Shown here: positions 49,301-59,890 of the stretch, piece by piece | Numbering within the stretch: the first letter of the stretch is position 1 | How the letters are laid out: every line of letters begins with the position of its first letter | Assembly (NCBI GenBank): GCA_905221605.1 | Contig: CAJNDS010002799.1 | Location: 210,294-274,293 of the forward strand | Source of the DNA: Symbiodinium natans | Taxonomy: Eukaryota; Sar; Dinophyceae; Suessiales; Symbiodiniaceae | Length of the DNA: 64,000 nucleotides | Reading direction: 5' to 3' | Translations under genes and position numbers: made by a program | The notes under the pieces: model-generated | Database searches by the model: none | Told to the model about the DNA's origin: nothing | The model's input: the letters and a program-made list of their open reading frames with translations, nothing else

Positions 49301-51608
49301 TTACGCGTATTCCAGATCCCCCAAAGGAACTTCCAGGCGGCCCTCATGAGGGAGTTGACCACACGACAAGAAAATGTGTGTTTCTGGATGCCTCTGGCTG
49401 AAATGTTAAAGTTCAAGTGTTTCTTTGACCGTTGAATGCTGCCGTCTCGCAACAACAGGATAGTGCGCGGGCGGAGAGACAAGTTTAAATGCCATGTTTG
49501 AGGGCCGCCAAGATTGTCAAAATGCAAGGGCTCGCAATAAATGGTGGAGACTCTCCGGATGTGCCACGTGCTGTAGATGCACAGGACATTACAGGGCAAC
49601 CCTACCGGTGCAAATCAATCTGTTTTGCCATGCAGGTCTATTGCGCAGACTGGTCAAATGCTGACTTCCTGGCCTCCGCTTGCGGAGACAACCGACTCCG
49701 CATCTTCCGCCCCGAGGAGTGCCGCCCCAGGGCTATCTGCAGCAGGATACTTGAGGTGGTGGAAGGGGGTGGTTGGCCGGCAGTCCTTCCAGGCATCGGA
49801 TTTGTAGTATACAGGAGGCACGTGGGGATTTGTGGACTTGTTTCATGCATGTTACAGAATCATCGACACGGCTTTGGCTGGCGCAGCGCGCAAGCTCCAG
49901 TCTGTGTGGCCAAAGCCATGTTCTCGGCGAAATCTTTCAGTCAAGTTCGTTGAATTCACGGCGTCCCTTTTTGATGCATTCATATCCTTGGTACGAGTCA
50001 TCCGTGTATTGCTTCTGAGTCGTCAGATGGGGTCAGGGCCTTCAGCATGCATACATGCCACAGCAAGATCAGCAAATGCGGCAACTGGGAGCAGGCCACG
50101 ACAGCAGTGCAGCTCGACTTGACCTGAAAAGTTGCACGATATCGGTTCGCAAACGCTGCAAGGCCAAGGGCACCTTCCTGTAAAATGACCACGGCCTCCT
50201 TTGCCAAAGAATCCCCACGAAGCTCAGCCTGCGGGTCCGGTGGCCGGCATGGTTCCTTTTGTCGGGGACTTGCAGGCTGCAAGTTCGTCTGAATGACGTG
50301 TTTTCGGGGCCACATGGCAGCACTGCACCATGAGGAGCACGGTGCTTGGAAAAGGGCGGTACGTACGTTTGCTGCCTGGGGGAAGTTAAGCTTGTGGGTC
50401 GGGCGATGCACAACGCAGCTACAAGCAGTTCTGCAGTGGAGGGCCAGTGCCGAGTGGCCGTTTGCTTTGGAGAACTTCAGCGGGGCAGCTGCTAGAGCGT
50501 GCATGGAAGCAACACTCAAAACCAGTGGTACCCTCAGTGTCTGCGAGAGCTCGGCGGAGTGGCGACATGCTCTGCGGAGTGCGTTGTGGCATGGCTTTCT
50601 GTTTTTTTGGACCAGCTTGAATTCGTTAATTGGCCTGCAGGGACTCCGATCACCTTTGATTTTAACGCGACGCGGCCCGCCTTGGCCCGGCCCAGCGCAG
50701 CGTGAGCATGGTGATTCCGCAGACGGGGGGGGGGGGGCACGGGGCGGGGGGGGGTTGCTGGGCGGGGCTTCGACTGCCCTGGTACTGGCGAACCGTCCGC
50801 TTTCTCGCCTACGGGGGGGTACCATTCCAGGCAACAAAAACAAAAGGGGATTGACGTGTGGCTGGGCTTGGGGGAGGATTAGGAGGGGGGTGCCTGTTCT
50901 CACAACCTGTACACCTTCGGCCCGAGGCCTCGGCGGATTCGGTGATTTCAGTTGAAGCGGAATGGCAGCAGGCCCTGTCACTGACTGGTTCGGCTGCGGG
51001 CTTTGCGATCACATTACTTGATATTCCGCCACATGAGCTCGTGGCGGGCCAGTGGGGTAGCCAAAGCGAGGTGTCTGGCACGTCTATATATATATACATA
51101 TATATGTTATATATATAATATATATATATATTTTTTTTTGTCTACTGCCGTATCCGGGAGACCTCGACGTCAAAACGCCTCGTGGCAATGAAAGAAAGAT
51201 TCCTGACGTCGACTAGCTAGCGAATGCTAACGGATCATGACCAGTGCAACCTTGCAGGATGCATCAACCCTGCTGGAATGGACCTGTATATCAAATGCGG
51301 TCCTGGCATGCCTTGAGCAGCTGTTTTTTTTTTGCCCTTGGTCTCAGAGCCTCTTGGTACTGACTACTACTGAGTTGTGACTCCCTTTTGATCCAGGAAG
51401 TGGCACACGACGGAGACGTCAATTGCGTAGCTTGGTGCCCTGCGGCATCCCAGCTTCATCCTCGGTCGGGCACCATTCACCACATACTTGGCACGATGAT
51501 ATCTTTCCGCTTGGGGAACGAATCACTGATCACTCTGACGACATGGTTGCTCCATGGCCCCCTCTATCACTCTCTGTGTCTCGCCCCCTCTCTCAATCTC
51601 TATCTCTT

Positions 51609-51647
<39 letters not shown>

Positions 51648-52729
51648 CTCGCTCTTGCTCCCGCTCGGACGCACAGACAGACACGGACCACACACGGACA
51701 CACACGCACACGACGCAAACGCACGCGCGCGCATCCACACCCGCATGCGCGTACACACACAAGCACACACATCCACACCCGCACGAAGGATTTGCTTGTT
51801 CGGAAAAACCGCATCCATCCTGGAATGTATTGGCGTATATCGAAGCATCAGGGTTGTAATGTGATGCTTTCCAAGATCTTGGATGCTTCAAGTGACAACG
51901 ATCATCTCAGAAAAGCTCTGACCTGCACAGCTCAACTTTCTGAGCTGTCTTGAATCCACGACTCTGGCATGTGAGCTACTAAGTGTTGGCGAATGCTCGC
52001 TCGCGACGCAGCGCTTACAAAGGACATGACAGGATGACAAGATTCGGGTGGGTTGCAAGCTGCCCTGAACTGGAGAGGTCAGGGTGGGTTGTAGGCTTTC
52101 CTGAACTAGAGGTCTGGCCCTGTGGCGCGAGGGTGCAGGAGGGCGTGCGTTTCTTCTTGATCTATGCTTCCTCCTCTTGTTCTTGATATTTCGGCTGTCG
52201 TCATGGTTATGACGGGAATCATAAAACCCAGATGGCAATCACCAGAGCAGAAAAGAAGAAAAATGAGAAAACGGTATCGGATCCAGAAACCTCAAACGAG
52301 TGCTGGCGCACACACACACACACACACTTACACACTTGTTGAAACCACGAGGGTTAATCATTGGTGAGTTTCTGGTCTAACAGCGGACTCAAACGCCAAG
52401 CCGGAGCGGAACAGACTCGGATAGTAGCAGCGGAACGGCCGCCAACGAAACATAAACAAACTCACCCCATCGAACGCCGCAATCGCACTTGCATACAGTT
52501 CGCACATGGTCTAAGGTCCGCGCTTCAAAACTGTTATTGGAGTTTCGTCGGAGGTTCACTGCCAGGTTGTTTAAAAGTCATACTCTTCAGATGCCAGCTC
52601 TCAAACCTTGACACGAACACTCCGGGCTGGCATGACTCCAGATTCGTTTTTCCACATGCGTGCTCTCACCATTGCAGTCAAAATTTGGATACTGCCCTTC
52701 GATACAGGGTTGCACCACACACATACCCT

Positions 52730-52760
<31 letters not shown>

Positions 52761-53090
52761 CACACTCGCGCCCACACACCCGCGCGCCCCCTCGCCCCTG
52801 CTTTACGTGACTGACATGCCCGCAAGACCGCATGCATCCCACGCGTGCATTTGATCACGTACGTGCGCACGACTGACCAGCAAGCAAGTGCAAGCCGAAC
52901 TGTCAGGTCTGCTGGCCGGACCTTCCTCGCAACTGTATGGCGCTTATTACAGTACTGTTCTTCTCAATTGTGCAAGACTGTTGTTCGTGGTTGCGGATTG
53001 AAAGTGTCGTGCGGAGTTGCGATAGGCATCTCATGCTCCTTTCAGGCTGGCGACGACGCAGAGGTTGCAGTATGGGAATTTTCCAACTAA
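40343..53090 (+). CDS. CIAO1: Cytosolic iron-sulfur assembly WD40 protein CIAO1 (multi-exon, 5' end not found)
   Basis: Exons: 40343-40383 (SDLAIRIW), 40660-40728 (DSWVLTQEIDVSERHSRTLR), 40890-40931 (WSPCGKLLAAASFD), 41060-41172 (MTVLSGHENEVK), 41281-41347 (SVAFSPSGNLFASCSR), 43792-43860 (VWVYDAEETDEYECVALLQ), 44271-44342 (DVKAVRWHPQQEVLFSCSYD), 44410-44472 (VWGPDGDDWCCKETLEGHSS), 46696-46741 (VWAMSFDATGSHFVTC), 49636-49731 (VYCADWSNADFLASACGD), about 51397-51460 (EVAHDGDVNCVAWCP), 53046-53090 (AGDDAEVAVWEFSN, stop). The blade order, the GHENEV and SHSQDVK motifs and the end match the seven-bladed propeller CIAO1/Cia1, which docks apoproteins in the cytosolic Fe-S targeting complex. Donors are GC, GT and GA. 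One exon (after 46741) and the start were not found; the joins after 41347 and 51460 are uncertain. The introns are large and hold other genes. Confidence 0.82.
41611..42399 (+). CDS. Ala/Pro-rich protein of unknown function, copy B (262 aa), nested in CIAO1 intron
   Basis: Same protein as at 28984-29745 with nine extra residues: one added near the N-terminus and an inserted stretch after GEPAPDD that repeats VDLT/VDLE. All length differences keep the frame. Its + strand orientation within a CIAO1 intron means it would be spliced out of the host message; whether it is expressed separately is unknown. Confidence 0.6.
   Translation: MAMSMEGYVWAAPLKRQMLVQPAGAPTYAWGWQPAPVVVTRRTYRVVARPVQAPGLVTRRTIRVVVKPASAVVKAAAPMQLPHLLGPPRAPAVAHPKKGLPQAGAGEPAPDDSVDLTEEAPVDLEACETMEATNAVAEAFAPAPELVYPKGRPVSYGPGRPFMELEDETACQADADVPEAAPKPASEPAPEPAEDASPPPEPPQELPGQAEALEALKALMAELGGMGFKVPQKPTGEPEAGRAQGKLIKTAFEVLDAQRFFR
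42701..42881 (+). CDS. Probable exon, SH3/CAP-Gly-like fragment, copy B
   Basis: Counterpart of 30040-30220 with the same frame (EKHYTARTLAEDKATSLEE, then GSRVRVAEGRHGCVWFAGT). The companion stretch near 43304-43341 reads NNKLQYVVNVRLDDG. Substitutions between the copies mostly keep the reading frame open. Confidence 0.4.
45180..46625 (+). CDS. Pentatricopeptide-repeat protein 2 (intronless, 481 aa), nested in CIAO1 intron
   Basis: Uninterrupted frame made almost wholly of PPR units from about residue 15 to 460, for example VVTYCSVVSVCGKAFQWRWA, ITCCEKAAKWTLALALVASL and ISYSSLISACEKSSQWQQA. Each unit has the conserved Tyr/Asn near its start, the S/A-C-E-K turn and WQxAL. It lies between the CIAO1 exons 44410-44472 and 46696-46741, on the same strand. 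Likely role: sequence-specific RNA binding in plastid or mitochondrion; no clear presequence is visible at this start, and a longer N-terminus may exist. Confidence 0.85.
   Translation: MLSRQKSAQEFGLSRPEIIACNKAISQCGRRWQQAIQSLNAMKARHLEPDVVTYCSVVSVCGKAFQWRWALHLLKQAGIGGVCVNEFLRNAIVTSCEKATCWQQSLHLVADSGKKQLSADVVSYSSTISACGSAVQWQLGLAQIRTMACERVQANIVVCNTAVSACRESLWPRAFLFMNASILMTVQADTVTYNASLGAVANESHEHWAYALTLLSMLHHQHLRPNDVAYNTTLSACEQVHAWQRSLSLMLRMAQSRLQPPDVIAYNSAISSCEKAKQWQQALVLFAELLEQHVDPSIVTYSSVVCAYAHSSMWQCALVLLHASRDHELQPDIILYNAAITCCEKAAKWTLALALVASLGQLSLQGDVISYSSLISACEKSSQWQQALILLSSLPESSIRASPITFNAAISACEKAAEWKSALSLLAKLIECKMEASVVSYSSAIGACERAQLKLQRQSGVPAQWSAVFSGEFAIQSSGDL
50030..50610 (+). pseudogene. Decayed PPR gene in a CIAO1 intron
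   Basis: Short PPR-like pieces in different frames: near 50055-50110 (KISKCGNWEQATTA) and in the frame 50293-50955 (FAAWGKLSLWVGRCTT, RASAEWPFALENFS, TLSVCESSAEWRHALRSA). The WxxAL and CESxEW signatures survive, but frame changes and lost units make a functional protein unlikely. Confidence 0.6.
51066..51141 (+). repeat. (TA)n microsatellite
   Basis: Alternating TA over most of 51084-51130 with a few interruptions, followed by a T run, in a CIAO1 intron. Confidence 0.95.
51594..51790 (+). repeat. (CT)n followed by CA-rich microsatellite
   Basis: (CT)n at about 51609-51645, then GACACGCACACA-type CA-rich sequence to about 51785, in a CIAO1 intron. The open frames across it on both strands are repeat artefacts. 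Confidence 0.9.
52730..52758 (+). repeat. Poly-C run (29 C)
   Basis: Uninterrupted C run in the last CIAO1 intron, the same length as the run in PPR gene 1 (21199-21227). Confidence 0.95.
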
Positions 53091-53239
53091 GTTTTCATGC
53101 GCGCGGTTGCATGGCCAGCTTGGCGAGGTATGATATTGTAAACCCAACAATTTTGCACTGATTTGTGTTTCCAATGCCGGAATTCTTGATGATAGGCCTC
53201 ATGCAAACCTGCGGCGACTGGTAGGGTAGGTAAACGGTG

Positions 53240-53341
53240 GTTTCCGAAATTAGGGGTACCTCTTTTTGGGGTTCTTATTGTAAGGGGATCCTATGATCCT
53301 ATTATTTTGGGATATGTTAGGGGTCCCCTATTTTCGGAAAC
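53240..53341. repeat. MITE-like inverted-repeat element
   Basis: Arms GTTTCCGAAATTAGGGG (53240-53256) and its complement (53325-53341) pair over 17 bp with one mismatch and enclose about 70 nt. The interior contains a second small palindrome around GGATCCTATGATCC. It lies about 150 nt downstream of the CIAO1 stop. Size and structure suggest a miniature inverted-repeat element. Confidence 0.6.
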
Positions 53342-53476
53342 CCCCAAATGAGGTGGGACTTGTCGTTTGCTTGGGAACCCAGACTCGTCTCCAGACAGCG
53401 ACACCGTGCTTTCGGGTGCGAAAGGATGTGCGCGGTGCTTGGAGTGCAAGCTGTTGTAGATACATAGCATCAACTA

Positions 53477-53490
53477 CTTGGAGGTTCATG
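53477..53490 (+). repeat. Single arm of the PsbQ-intron inverted-repeat element
   Basis: CTTGGAGGTTCATG, identical to the 14-bp arm in intron 6 of PsbQ-like copies 1 and 2, followed by GTACTTACTAACC, which recalls the element's interior. No opposite arm was found nearby. Confidence 0.5.
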
Positions 53491-53824
53491 GTACTTACTA
53501 ACCAATGACATATAACTGTACTCATCACTGTACTTCTAACCACATGTGCTGTGTTATCATTGTGACACCAGAAGGGACGAGCCCTGTGGCGAGCTATTCG
53601 TGGAACTGCCAATGCACGTTGATGGCAAAGAGTTGCCGAACAACTGGGTTGTTACGGTTCAGACCTGATGATCATGACAGCCAACTCAAGCATTGCTGTG
53701 CCATGCTTTTGCTAGCAGCGTGGTGAATAGTCTAAACTAGAAGAAGCCTTGGATCCCAGCAGTTTTCTCGACCTTGATCCCCAGATCCTGAGCAGATACC
53801 TTACCCGCCCTTCGCATTGACGCC

Positions 53825-56800
53825 ATGTTGCTTATTTTCCTCCTGCCGGCTGTTGCGAATGCATGGTGGGATAATGGGCACTTGCTAGTTGTGCCTCGGT
53901 ACAAAATGTCCAGACCGGCCAGTCCTCGGACGCTTAGACACTGGCTTACTGCTGGTTACCACCTTGCTTAGCCAACATCAATGCTATGCCCTTCCCTTTC
54001 CAGGCTGAAGTTGCCAGACAGCAGCTGACGCCGCAGCAGGTGGCCCACATCAACGATATTTTGAAGGCAGGGTAGTACAGCATTGCCATCCTCAGTAAGC
54101 ATCGAAAGTATCGGTCCGAAGAGCAAGCATGCCGAGAAATTTGAGGGGAAAGTATCATGTTGGTGGAGACTGCCTGGGAACTCTACCAGGACTTTGCGGA
54201 TGACTATCCTGGCACGTCTGATCTGGTCACCGCTGCGGTTTGGCCCGATATGCTCAAGTGCTCTAGCCAGAGCACAATCTGCCCCAGGGTGGGCTGTTGA
54301 AGAGCAAAAACTGCGTGTAATAGTGCTCTGTAACATGCTGGGCATTGTTGTGTAGGGAATGCTGTAAATGTTGCAGGAGGTGCTGGACAACATCCACATC
54401 TTCGACTCGTGGCACTACAACGACGCTCGAAGGGTAGGCTTCGCATGTCTTGACAATCATGTACAGTATGTCGGTACTCACACTTGTTGTTAACCATAGT
54501 TTGGTCGGCATCAGAGTTTTTGTAGAAGAGCTTCTATACAACAAGCACCATGAACCAGTTCTAATTCTGCGTTCAGCTAGAGGTCGGTGCCCAGATATGA
54601 GTAGACCTGTAAGGAGAAGCCGTACAACCCCGATGGTGTGAAGCTTCCAATTTGCAGCGACAAGTGGCAGAACAACCCATCTGCTCTGTACACTATGACG
54701 TCCGCGATGCTCTCTCTTGGCTGCCTGCCAATATGGGTAACTGGAAATTTTTTAACTACTGAGATCATTCTCTGATCTTGGCTTAACGATATTGAAAGTT
54801 TTGCCTTCTTGGGTTAGGTATGTGCTTGCCTTGCCTTCTATGTAATTGTCTTGAGTTGCTTGTGCTGAAGAGCTGTCGGATCTTGCGGGTGATTTGTTGA
54901 CAAGCTTCAGGCAGCAATTCCCGCTTCACACATAACTTTTTCCTGCGATGGATGCTTCACGTTGTGGGCGACATCCATCAGCCGCTGCACACGGTCTCCG
55001 GTTTCTTTGACAACCCTCAGCTCGGCAAATTGACCTATGGTGACCTCGGTGGCAACAGGAGGGACGTGCCCTGAGACATAAAGATCTCCGAATCTGGGAA
55101 TGTGGGAATGCAGGAATGCATAGTATCGCCTGAGGGATGCTTCCCCTCAGGATCCCGGTGCAGAGCCCATGCGGGACCTCCAACCTGCACGCCTACTGGG
55201 ACTCTGCAGCCTGTACCTACTTGATCAATTGGTCGCCGGATCTGGACTGCTGCAACTGTGGTCATACTGGGGCAACACATGGTTTCGTTGTGGTATACTG
55301 CTACGCTACTGTAGTAGTATCATGAGTGTGATACTATACAATAGCGACATGATTACTCTGTTATTTACTGTATTGTTACTACATTTAGAAGGCATCATTA
55401 CTATATTATTGCTACATCACTGCGATATCACTAGATGACAGCTATGTTGCCGTCGTACTACATTCTTATATCACAATATTGCTATATTAGCATGTTCCTT
55501 GTTTACTTTCTTACTATGCTGCCTTGTTACCATGATACTACGTTATATACCTAGCTACTCCATGACTTTATTACTCCGTTACATGTTGTTACTGTATTCC
55601 CGTGCTGTTGCATGGTACTGTCTTATACTGTTTTATGCGGTATTGCACTGTCTCATACGGTATCATACTGTATGATGCTGTGTCATATTGCTGTATTACA
55701 CTGTAACAATACCATTTGTTCTAGTGTGTTTTAGTCTTTTGTGTATGTGTGTATTGTTTGCTGGGTTCCTGCTCCATCTTGTCTCGCGGTTCTCATGCTT
55801 ATTCCCTCTTTCTTGAGAGCGTCTCCTATTGCTTTTCATGTCCTTTCCTTGTTGTTGCTTTTCGTTTTTTGTGCCTTGCCCGTCTGAGGCGCCCAACCCG
55901 TAAGAATCATGTCCTGCTGAAAACTCCCTGGAATATCCTGGGGGCCAGGGGTGATTTATCTAGGTAAAAGCTGGAAAGAAAGAACGAACAAAAAGAAGTG
56001 AGATCAATAAATCAGGACATGAACGAGGACAGACGGAGCAAGACAATGAAATAGTTAGATAGAGAAGGACTGAACAAAAGAAACGAAGAAAGAAAGCAAG
56101 TAATACATACAGGACAGAACGAGAGATAAACGAGCATTGGTTGCGTTTACATGTGGGTCGGAGGGCTGCTTCACCCCCTGCTATAAGTCGCGCGAGCTTT
56201 CTTTACGGGACATCTCGCCATCAAGATGAGTTGATATGAGTTGCTGCAAGAAACACGAAACCTTTCCAAGCCTGTCATGCAGGCAGTGTGTTTGCAACCC
56301 CCCCAATCCCCCTGCAGTTTGAAGTCTTGAGGTTTTTTCGAGGAGATCATGCCAACAAGGGAATTGGCTCAAAACATATCCAAGCCCGCCATGTGAACGC
56401 TCAGAGACATACTGCATGCAAAAGGTGCCAGGTCAATTGTATTCCTTCCATCGAAGCATATCAGTTTTTGTTGAGGACCGCAGAGAGCTCTCAGCTAACG
56501 CAACTGCGTTGACGTCGAAGTATCCGAAAACGTCATCGGTTTTCGCTGGCCGCTACATTGAGGATGACCTACAGGACTGTTGGACAGCTGTGCCGCTTGG
56601 CAAGGATTTGCACTGTAGGATGCCGGCCTAACGTGGCTTCTTACAGGCGTGTAGGGTGTGTCATGTATGGCACCTTGGCTTCTCCAAGGCTGGCAGGAAG
56701 GGCGGCCAAGCCTTTTGACGTTTGCCAGGAGGTATTCCTCTCGTGGACCGACGACACATACGATTCTGGGGTTGCGAAAGCCTACACTGGCATCACGTCC

Positions 56801-57363
56801 AACTCGTCAGTGCCGGCCGACTATGCAGCTTGGGCAAAGGCGCATCTGCCGCATCTGCATAGCGGATGAAACGAAGACCTTGACTGCTCAGCGAATTTGA
56901 CATGCCTGATGTTGCACCGCAGAGGGGCCATGTGTCCTAGCAGGAGTTTTCCGAGCAGCAGATCGTTCTTGGAGGATATCGTCTTGGAGGCCAGCATGTC
57001 CAGAGCCCAGCCATCTCGCAGCATATCTCAGCATCTGAAGCTGCAGGCCTCCTTCGGCTGGTTGCATCACGCGTGGTGCTACCCAGTCCAGGAGAGAAGA
57101 ACAAAAAGCCGCCGCAGCTTGACTCTCATTACAGCCTTAAGAACTAAGCGACTTAATACTTACACCGGGCAAAAGAAATGACGGAGTTGCCAAGCCCAAG
57201 GCCAGAATGGACACTCACAGCAAAGCTTTTCGCGGCGCTCTCCCTCATCCTGGTTATACTTCTGGCCTGCCTGCTTAACTCGACCCTCAAGCTGCGCCGC
57301 AAGCTCGTCAACCTGGCCATGACAGAGGGCCTGTCGCCTCGGGCTATTGATCCACAGGCCTGA
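53825..57363 (+). CDS. S1/P1-type (class I) nuclease with C-terminal membrane anchor (about 11 exons)
   Basis: Exons 53825-53890, 54004-54066, 54190-~54258, 54377-54424, 54614-54719, 54911-55058, 55151-~55250, 56476-56544, 56729-56824, 56944-56989 and 57176-57363 mostly join in phase (donors GT, GC, GA), about 330 aa. After a 13-residue signal peptide the mature chain starts WWDNGH; zinc-ligand motifs follow in family order: WPD, SWHYND, HVVGDIHQPLH, NLHAYWD. WTDDTYD and QQIVLGGYRLG match the C-terminal helices of the fold. The last exon adds LFAALSLILVILLACLL, a membrane segment, and a short basic tail. Class I nucleases use three zinc ions to cut single-stranded DNA/RNA and 3'-nucleotides; a C-terminal anchor, as in trypanosomatid 3'-nucleotidase/nucleases, would place the enzyme outside the cell or in a vacuole, suited to nucleotide or phosphate scavenging. 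Two borders (after 54258 and 55250) are unsettled. Confidence 0.82.
55290..55710 (+). repeat. Degenerate TACTGTAT-type repeats in a nuclease intron
   Basis: Variants of TACTGTATTGTTAC and CATACTGT recur at roughly 10-15-nt spacing through an AT-rich stretch with no useful open frame. It looks like a decayed short tandem repeat. Confidence 0.6.
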
Positions 57364-58270
57364 TCTTTGCAGCTTTGCAGCCAACACGGGAAGCCGGCAG
57401 TTTCTGTAAGCAGTACCGTGCTTGTTTCAGCACAGATTCGGAGCTACAAAGTGTTTGGCTTTGACCGCTTCGCAAATTGCCATCTCTGGCTTGTTTGGAG
57501 TTAAGATGCGCGCGAAAAAACGAGCCTTTCACGGGTACCTTTCGTGGCATGTGACCTGTAGGTCAGCTAGTGAGCTGCAGTGGGTGGCCGATCAGTTTGC
57601 TTTGGCCATATGTCGCGGCTGATGTGTGGTTACCAGATTTACGTAGAACCATATGCACCGGCAGCATTGAGCTGGAGCACATCGGCTCTCACTCAACAAT
57701 GGATCTGAGCCAGACCCGTCGTTCAGCCAAAAAAGATTAGCGAAAAGTTTTGCCAAGCCCCTTGTGAAAGTCAGGCGTCCGCCCACAGGGCCTCAGCCCA
57801 TCCGCTGCCGCTCGGGGGCTTTGCATTTAGGAGTGAAATTGAAGAGTGTTGCGTGCGTCAAACATCTTTGCACCTCGCATTGGATCTAGATCACAATGAC
57901 GTTTGAGACTTTCGGCTGATGTGTGAACATTGTAACCGTCTGAATGAGATTGATTGAGTGACCAGATTGGGGTGATGTGCATTTAAATGGTCTGATGGGT
58001 GTTAATACCCTCAGTAAGCCCCAAGGAACCACTTCGCCGCTGGCCAAGGCTGTGTTGGATGGCTGAACCCTCAAGCCTAATCTCAGTCCTATCTCAAGCC
58101 TACAATAAACTCCCGCGACCCTCGACCCAGACTCGACATTCCCTCAAATTTGGAGAAGATGGCGTTTCTACAAACAACAAACCAGAAAATGGACTTTGCT
58201 CAAGTGCCCAGATCAATGACTAGATAGGTTCGAGCTTTCTGATCCACCAGTCAGTGAGCCAGACTGATCC
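57364..58270. other. Spacer between nuclease and PPR gene 3
   Basis: No gene or clear repeat recognised; only short overlapping open frames. Confidence 0.5.
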
Positions 58271-59890
58271 ATGGGTTTTTGCTCTTCTGCCTGGCCGAGC
58301 CCAAATGTTATTGAACACAACAAAGCAATCCATAGATGCAGAGAACAGTGGGCAGATGCTCTCCAGCTTCTCCAGGAAACCGAAATCAGATGCTTCCAGC
58401 GCGACTTGGTCACGTGCAACTCCGCACTGGGTGCGCTGGAGAAAGCTGGCCGGTGGAAGCATGCTGTACATGCTGCATGTGACATAAAAAAGCGCCACAT
58501 GGAAGGTGACGTAATCACTGTTTCGACCATAGCCAGCTCTTACCGTGCGAGTGGATCTTGGCGAGAGGCTTTGGCGCTCCTGAGGGAGAGTGGGAACCGT
58601 AAACTGCAGGTGAACACGTTGACGTGCAATGCAGTTCTCGCTGGGTTAGAGAGGGCAGCTCAGTGGTCACAGGCTTGCGGCCTATTGCATACAATGCAAA
58701 ATGCATCGACACAGGCCACCATTCTGACATTCAACTCGTTCATAAGCTCTTGCGGACGGGGTGCAGAAACGTCGAGAGCCCTGCTACTGGCACGGAGCAT
58801 AAGCGAGCTTCACTTGCAGCCCACCATTGTCACGTATAGCGCTGCAATAAGTGCCTGTGAAAGTGCATCAGACTGGGAGGCTGGCCTCGAGATGCTCAAC
58901 GCAGTTCGATGTGAGCAGATTCAAACGAATGTCACCACGTGCAGTGTCACCATCAGTGCATGTGGAAAGTGCGCCATGTGGCTGCGAGCTTTGCAGCTTC
59001 TGAGGGAGATGGGAGTGTTAAATGTGGAGCCAAACACGATAACATACAGCTCGGCCATTACGGCTTGCGAAAGAGCTGCTCAATGGCGATGTGCTCTGCT
59101 ACTGCTCGAGGAGATGGATCAGATGCAAGTTGTACCAGACGTTATTACGTATAATTCAACAGTCAGTGCATGTGAGAAGGCTGGGAAATGGCAAACGGCC
59201 CTCCACCTGATGTGCAATTTGTATGGGCGGGCGAGTCTCTTGCCAAACACCGTCACGCACAATGCAGTTCTCTCGGCGTGTGAGAAATCAAGTGAGTGGC
59301 AGGTGGCCGTCTGGCTTTTGAAAGAAATGAAGCAGAATGAGTTCCGACAGGACGTCGTTACGTCGAACGCCGTTCTCTCGGCTTGCGAAAAGAGAGCGGA
59401 GTGGGAACACGCACTGTCCATATTGCGAGAGCTTGGCATCTCGCGTCTCGAGGCATCTCTCGTCACCTACAACTCCTGCATCAGTGCATGTGAGAAGGGC
59501 GAGCAATGGCAGCTTGCTTTGCTGCTTCTTTTCGAAATGAACATGAGGTTCATGCAAGGCGACATCATTACCTACAACTCGACCATTAGCGCATGTCAGA
59601 AAGCTGGGAAGTGGCAACAAGCCTTGTGGCTGCTGGAGGGGCTTGAATGGCTCCATGTTGAGAAGGATGTTATTACCTATAATTCAACAGCCAGTGCCTG
59701 CGAAAGAGCTGCCCGGTGGGAGCATTCCATGGCCTTGCTGAGCAACGTGTTGCGTCGGGGGGATCCGATTGATGAGATTTCCTTCAATGTTGCCATCACT
59801 GCGTGTTGGACTGCCATAAAGTCTGTGCAAAGGTTGGCAAAAGCATGCAAAGTCAATTTGTGCCCAAGAAAGCAACCATTCCTCACATAG
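58271..59890 (+). CDS. Pentatricopeptide-repeat protein 3 (intronless, 539 aa)
   Basis: Uninterrupted frame built of about fifteen PPR units from residue 12 to about 520, among the most regular in the window: VTYSAAISACESASDWEAGL, ITYSSAITACERAAQWRCAL, VITYNSTVSACEKAGKWQTA. The consensus shared with the other two PPR genes (xxYNSxISACEKAxxWQxAL) points to one recently expanded family. Expected role: organelle RNA binding. The start lies next to PPR sequence, so any presequence would need an upstream start; ATG 58271 is the first in-frame one. Confidence 0.88.
   Translation: MGFCSSAWPSPNVIEHNKAIHRCREQWADALQLLQETEIRCFQRDLVTCNSALGALEKAGRWKHAVHAACDIKKRHMEGDVITVSTIASSYRASGSWREALALLRESGNRKLQVNTLTCNAVLAGLERAAQWSQACGLLHTMQNASTQATILTFNSFISSCGRGAETSRALLLARSISELHLQPTIVTYSAAISACESASDWEAGLEMLNAVRCEQIQTNVTTCSVTISACGKCAMWLRALQLLREMGVLNVEPNTITYSSAITACERAAQWRCALLLLEEMDQMQVVPDVITYNSTVSACEKAGKWQTALHLMCNLYGRASLLPNTVTHNAVLSACEKSSEWQVAVWLLKEMKQNEFRQDVVTSNAVLSACEKRAEWEHALSILRELGISRLEASLVTYNSCISACEKGEQWQLALLLLFEMNMRFMQGDIITYNSTISACQKAGKWQQALWLLEGLEWLHVEKDVITYNSTASACERAARWEHSMALLSNVLRRGDPIDEISFNVAITACWTAIKSVQRLAKACKVNLCPRKQPFLT

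Noticed and set aside
46742-49635. Missing CIAO1 exon (expected SDD-x-x-x-x-VW motif)
   Set aside because: I scanned the + strand for the motif with a plausible acceptor and found nothing convincing, so none is reported. A small or divergent exon may still be there.
51423-51953. 176-codon + strand frame through the (CT)n/(CA)n block
   Set aside because: It overlaps a CIAO1 exon in a different frame and is mostly microsatellite.
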